Position numbers and translations under genes: made by a program. Shown in pieces: positions 31,879 through 34,363 of a stretch of 34,363 bases of DNA. The notes beneath the pieces are model-generated. The model was not told where the DNA came from. It was given only the letters and a program-made list of their open reading frames with translations, and made no database searches. Position 1 is the first letter of the stretch, and every line of letters starts with the position of its first letter. Origin of the DNA: Simkaniaceae bacterium (GTDB taxonomy: Bacteria > Chlamydiota > Chlamydiia > Chlamydiales > Simkaniaceae); the NCBI GenBank assembly GCA_026708385.1, contig JAPOVA010000039.1:1-34363 (forward strand). The letters are read 5' to 3'.

Positions 31879-32496
31879 ATGGGAGACATGACCCTCTCTT
31901 ATCCCAAGCATCTCCTTGCTTTGATGGCTCGGTTGCAGAAGTTGCCCGGTGTCGGTAGAAAGACGGCTGAGCGATTTGCCTTCCATCTCCTCACATGGGA
32001 CACGGATGACCTGCATACCTTCGGCACCCTCATCGATACCCTTCCGGATAAGGTAGGGCATTGCGATGAGTGCGGTTCTCTCGTCAATGAGCGGCTCGCA
32101 TGTCCTTTTTGCCGAGGAGTGGGAAGGAACCGAAATGCCCTTTGCGTGATCGCCTCTCCCCGTGACGTCTATGCCGTTGAAGCTACGGGCATGTTTTCGG
32201 GGTTATATCACGTGCTCGGAGCCCTCCTCTCCCCGCTGGAAGGAAATAGTCCCGAGGAGGTGGACATCCCCGCATTGTTGAGGAGGGTCGACTCACTCCG
32301 GATCAAAGAGATCATTGTGGCACTCGATTCCACATTGGAAGGAGATGCTACCGCCCTTCTCATCAAGGAGGCACTCAAGGATCGTCCCGTCGGCATATCG
32401 AAACCGGCTTTGGGACTGCCTTTAGGGAGCTCTTTGGACTTTGTCGACGAAGGCACCCTTTCACAAGCCTTATCCGGTAGACAACCCTTTCGGTAG
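31879..32496 (+). CDS. recR: Recombination mediator RecR
   Basis: The 205-residue protein has the full RecR layout. There is a helix-hairpin-helix near residues 15-35 (LQKLPGVGRKTAERFAFHLL), a C4 zinc finger CDECGSLVNERLACPFC near 63-79, a Toprim domain beginning LCVIASPRDVYAVEATGMF near 88, and a C-terminal region ending with GLPLGSSLDFVDEGTLSQAL. With RecO and RecF it loads RecA on SSB-coated gapped DNA. The ATG at 31879 has GGGGAG ten bases upstream; another ATG nine bases on is possible but too close to any ribosome site. It stands alone between the Nudix gene and a 505-base spacer. Confidence 0.94.
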   Translation: MGDMTLSYPKHLLALMARLQKLPGVGRKTAERFAFHLLTWDTDDLHTFGTLIDTLPDKVGHCDECGSLVNERLACPFCRGVGRNRNALCVIASPRDVYAVEATGMFSGLYHVLGALLSPLEGNSPEEVDIPALLRRVDSLRIKEIIVALDSTLEGDATALLIKEALKDRPVGISKPALGLPLGSSLDFVDEGTLSQALSGRQPFR

Positions 32497-33001
32497 AAGA
32501 GGGGAAGACCGATACGATCAGGCCCTCGTGTTGTTTCTCAAAAAGGGGGCTGATGTCGCCGACAAGAGCGCAATGTCCGTCCGTGATATTCTTCCGTGCG
32601 GGTCACACCCGGAAACGAGCATTCCTCGTCGCTACGTCGACCGGCGTGGTCACGGAGCTTCCCGTCATTGCCGGAACAAGTGGGTGTTCCTTGATCCGAG
32701 AAGCGTATTGCCATTTGCTTCACTTATGGAACCGAGTTGATCATAGGATCCGTTCTCCTCGTTGCCTTGAGCGGTCGTGGAAACATACACGAAGATAGGG
32801 AGAGCTTGCGCGGGCACTTTGCCCTCCGGCCGTATGGTTACGTGAGCGATACTTCCGGTGTGCCGTTGCGCTGATACATGACTCCCACATGAGGTCGAAC
32901 TTTACCCGTGCGGTTCCGGCTTTCGATGGAAAACCGGATGACGAAAACGGTCGTGTGTGGTAGAGTGCGCTTGCGGGAGCGTGGTATCCTGTAGGTGAGT
33001 T
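32497..33001 (+). other. 505-bp spacer between recR and the aldolase gene
   Basis: No gene is recognised. Plus-strand frames at 32553-32798 (81 codons) and around 32810-32960 have somewhat protein-like stretches (for example FFRAGHTRKRAFLVATSTGV) but lack ribosome sites and recognisable motifs. They could be remains of a decayed gene. AGGTGA at 32993-32998 is the likely ribosome site for the aldolase GTG, and ATGACG-N17-TAGAGT near 32938-32966 is a weak promoter candidate. Confidence 0.35.
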
Positions 33002-34057
33002 GTGAGTTATTCAACCATTCGGGCCGTGTTGGGGGATCGAGCAGACTACTTGCTCGCATTTCGTTCGAAGACCGTCGATAGGGAAGCATTGCATATCCCG
33101 GGATCCGATACGGTCGATAGGTTGTGGAGTGTTTCCGATAGACCGATTCGCGTACTGCGGAGTATGCAGAGCATCTTGTCACACGGCCGGCTGGGGGGGA
33201 CGGGTTATCTCTCCATCCTTCCCGTCGATCAAGGGGTCGAACATTCTGCCGGAGCCTCTTTCTCTCCCGCTCCCGAGTATTTTGACCCCGAGAATATCAT
33301 CGAACTGGCGATCGAGGGGGGGTGCAATGCCGTAGCGACCACACTCGGTGTCTTGGGTAGCGTAGCGAGGAAGTATGCACACAAGATCCCTTTCATATTG
33401 AAACTGAATCATAACGAACTACTTTCCTATCCCGGCACCTACGACCAGACGATGTATGCTTCGGTACGCCAGGCGTATGATATGGGTTGTTTGGGGGTCG
33501 GTGCTACGATCTATTTCGGTTCGAAGGAGAGCCGGAGTCGGATCACCGAAGTGTCGCACGCCTTTGAGTCGGCACATCGGATGGGTATGATCACGATTTT
33601 GTGGTGTTACTTGCGTAACTCCGCTTTCAAGACCACCGATGCCGACTACCACAATGCGGCCGACCTGACGGGACAGGCCGATCACTTGGGTGTGACGATT
33701 CAAGCCGACATCATCAAGCAGAAGTTACCCGATTGCAACGGAGGATTCAAGCAGTTGCACTTCGGTAAGAAGAGCGATGCCATGTACTCTACCCTCTCGT
33801 CCGACCATCCGATCGATTTGACCCGTTACCAAGTCATCAACGGGTACATGGGGCGGATCGGTTTGATCAATTCCGGGGGAGCTTCAGGATCCGATGACCT
33901 CAAACAGGCCGTAGAGACGGCCGTCATCAACAAAAGGGCCGGAGGAATGGGGCTGATTTCGGGACGCAAGGCGTTCCAAAAACCCTTGGCTCAAGGGGTC
34001 GAATTGCTCCACGCCATTCAAGATGTCTACCTGTGTGATGAGGTGACGATTGCTTAG
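33002..34057 (+). CDS. fbaB: Class I fructose-bisphosphate aldolase, DhnA/FbaB type
   Basis: The 351-residue protein is close to E. coli FbaB along its whole length. Shared blocks include [20 protein letters not shown] near 67-86, [22 protein letters not shown] near 139-160, [29 protein letters not shown], the Schiff-base Lys region ADIIKQKLP near 237-245, [10 protein letters not shown], and [17 protein letters not shown] near 312-328. It cleaves fructose 1,6-bisphosphate to triose phosphates; Chlamydiae use this DhnA-type enzyme in glycolysis and gluconeogenesis. The start is GTG 33002, preceded by AGGTGA at a tight spacing of three bases. The stop overlaps by four bases that of the partial gene on the other strand. 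Confidence 0.95.
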   Translation: MSYSTIRAVLGDRADYLLAFRSKTVDREALHIPGSDTVDRLWSVSDRPIRVLRSMQSILSHGRLGGTGYLSILPVDQGVEHSAGASFSPAPEYFDPENIIELAIEGGCNAVATTLGVLGSVARKYAHKIPFILKLNHNELLSYPGTYDQTMYASVRQAYDMGCLGVGATIYFGSKESRSRITEVSHAFESAHRMGMITILWCYLRNSAFKTTDADYHNAADLTGQADHLGVTIQADIIKQKLPDCNGGFKQLHFGKKSDAMYSTLSSDHPIDLTRYQVINGYMGRIGLINSGGASGSDDLKQAVETAVINKRAGGMGLISGRKAFQKPLAQGVELLHAIQDVYLCDEVTIA

Positions 34058-34363
34058 GGGAGGGTGCGTGCCACCCTGTCTAAAAGGCCGGTCTGCAGAA
34101 CCGACGGCTCGTGTTGCGCTTCGAAGGCTTCGACACATTTCTCTATGAAGTTAAGCCCCTTCGGAGTTTCCGCGAGTACCGTTTCGATCTGCTCCAGAAG
34201 GGCGATTGCTTCGTCATGATCGGAGACGATCCGGTCTACGCTCTCTCCTATGAACTCATTGACCCAATCCTCCACAAATACGCCACCTATTACCGTAGCT
34301 TGCTTTCTGTGTGCCGATTCGGGCGGTAGTACGATGACAACGGGCTTTTTCCAGTATTTGGCC
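34054..34363 (-). CDS. 3' end of an unrecognised gene running off the window
   Basis: The frame is open from the window edge to a TAA at 34054-34056, giving about 102 residues of a C terminus. It begins [20 protein letters not shown], with a short hydrophobic strand (PVVIVLPP), then [20 protein letters not shown], an acidic helical stretch ([18 protein letters not shown]) and a final helical tail. The composition is that of a real cytosolic protein, but I cannot assign a family from this piece. It is convergent with the aldolase gene and shares four bases with its stop. Confidence 0.6.
   Translation of the reverse strand, partial: AKYWKKPVVIVLPPESAHRKQATVIGGVFVEDWVNEFIGESVDRIVSDHDEAIALLEQIETVLAETPKGLNFIEKCVEAFEAQHEPSVLQTGLLDRVARTLP
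34061..34077. terminator. Hairpin at the convergent gene ends
   Basis: AGGGTG (34061-34066) and CACCCT (34072-34077) pair around a five-base loop just after the aldolase stop and inside the end of the convergent partial gene. No T-run follows on either side, so it is a weak candidate for bidirectional termination. Confidence 0.25.

Noticed and set aside
1-34363. Search for tRNA, rRNA, tmRNA, insertion sequences, integrases and attachment sites
   Set aside because: Reading the spacers on both strands showed no cloverleaf with a T-loop GTTCRA core in context, no transposase-like frame and no flanking inverted repeats.

Overview
The window looks like a chromosomal segment of a member of the phylum Chlamydiae outside the genus Chlamydia. 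No rRNA or tRNA gene is present to confirm this. The main markers are an Hc2/HctB-type Lys/Arg repeat nucleoprotein, a Pkn1-like kinase joined to an FGE-sulfatase domain, a giant DUF3638/DUF3645-type helicase-like protein, a short RodZ next to DnaA, a SWIM-SNF2 helicase fragment, a DhnA-type aldolase and a MOMP-like outer membrane protein. Gene density is high, and GTG and TTG starts are frequent. No tRNA, rRNA, CRISPR array, transposase or integrase was found.

Layout. 1-4.9 kb: the start of a SNF2-family gene that hits an in-frame TAG at the window edge, a SpoU-type rRNA methyltransferase, an outer-membrane beta-barrel protein, a P-loop/DRTGG protein and a small anchored protein with a near-consensus, apparently leaderless promoter. 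4.8-13.3 kb: one 2819-codon gene for a giant SF2-helicase-like protein. 13.3-14.05 kb: a gene-poor gap with a GC-rich hairpin. 14.05-16.8 kb: ispH and an amino-acid permease with a C-terminal universal-stress domain. 16.9-20.8 kb, plus strand: the Pkn1-like gene (with a degenerate HRD motif), three very small overlapping genes for exported proteins, and transaldolase. 20.8-22.1 kb: a disordered, Ser/Tyr-rich effector candidate with a TTG start, its own promoter and nuclear-localisation-like basic clusters. 22.5-26.8 kb, minus strand: a compact run TMEM14-like, yjbQ, pyk, rodZ, dnaA. 27 kb: hctB, followed by an AT-rich spacer of about 870 bp. 28.2-34.4 kb: pgi, aroG, a lipoprotein, a Nudix hydrolase, recR, a dhnA/fbaB aldolase and an unrecognised gene running off the end.

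How the genes fit together. Pgi, DhnA aldolase, pyruvate kinase and transaldolase give glycolytic and pentose-phosphate capacity. AroG feeds the shikimate pathway, and IspH ends the MEP isoprenoid pathway. DnaA, RecR and HctB cover replication, repair and developmental DNA compaction; RodZ links to MreB-directed envelope growth. The most interesting loci for follow-up are the disordered effector candidate (20825-22129), the three-gene exported cassette (18937-19825), the Pkn1-like protein lacking the HRD aspartate, the giant helicase-like protein, and the repeated convergent stop-codon overlaps. All functions are inferred from sequence motifs read by eye; no database search was run.
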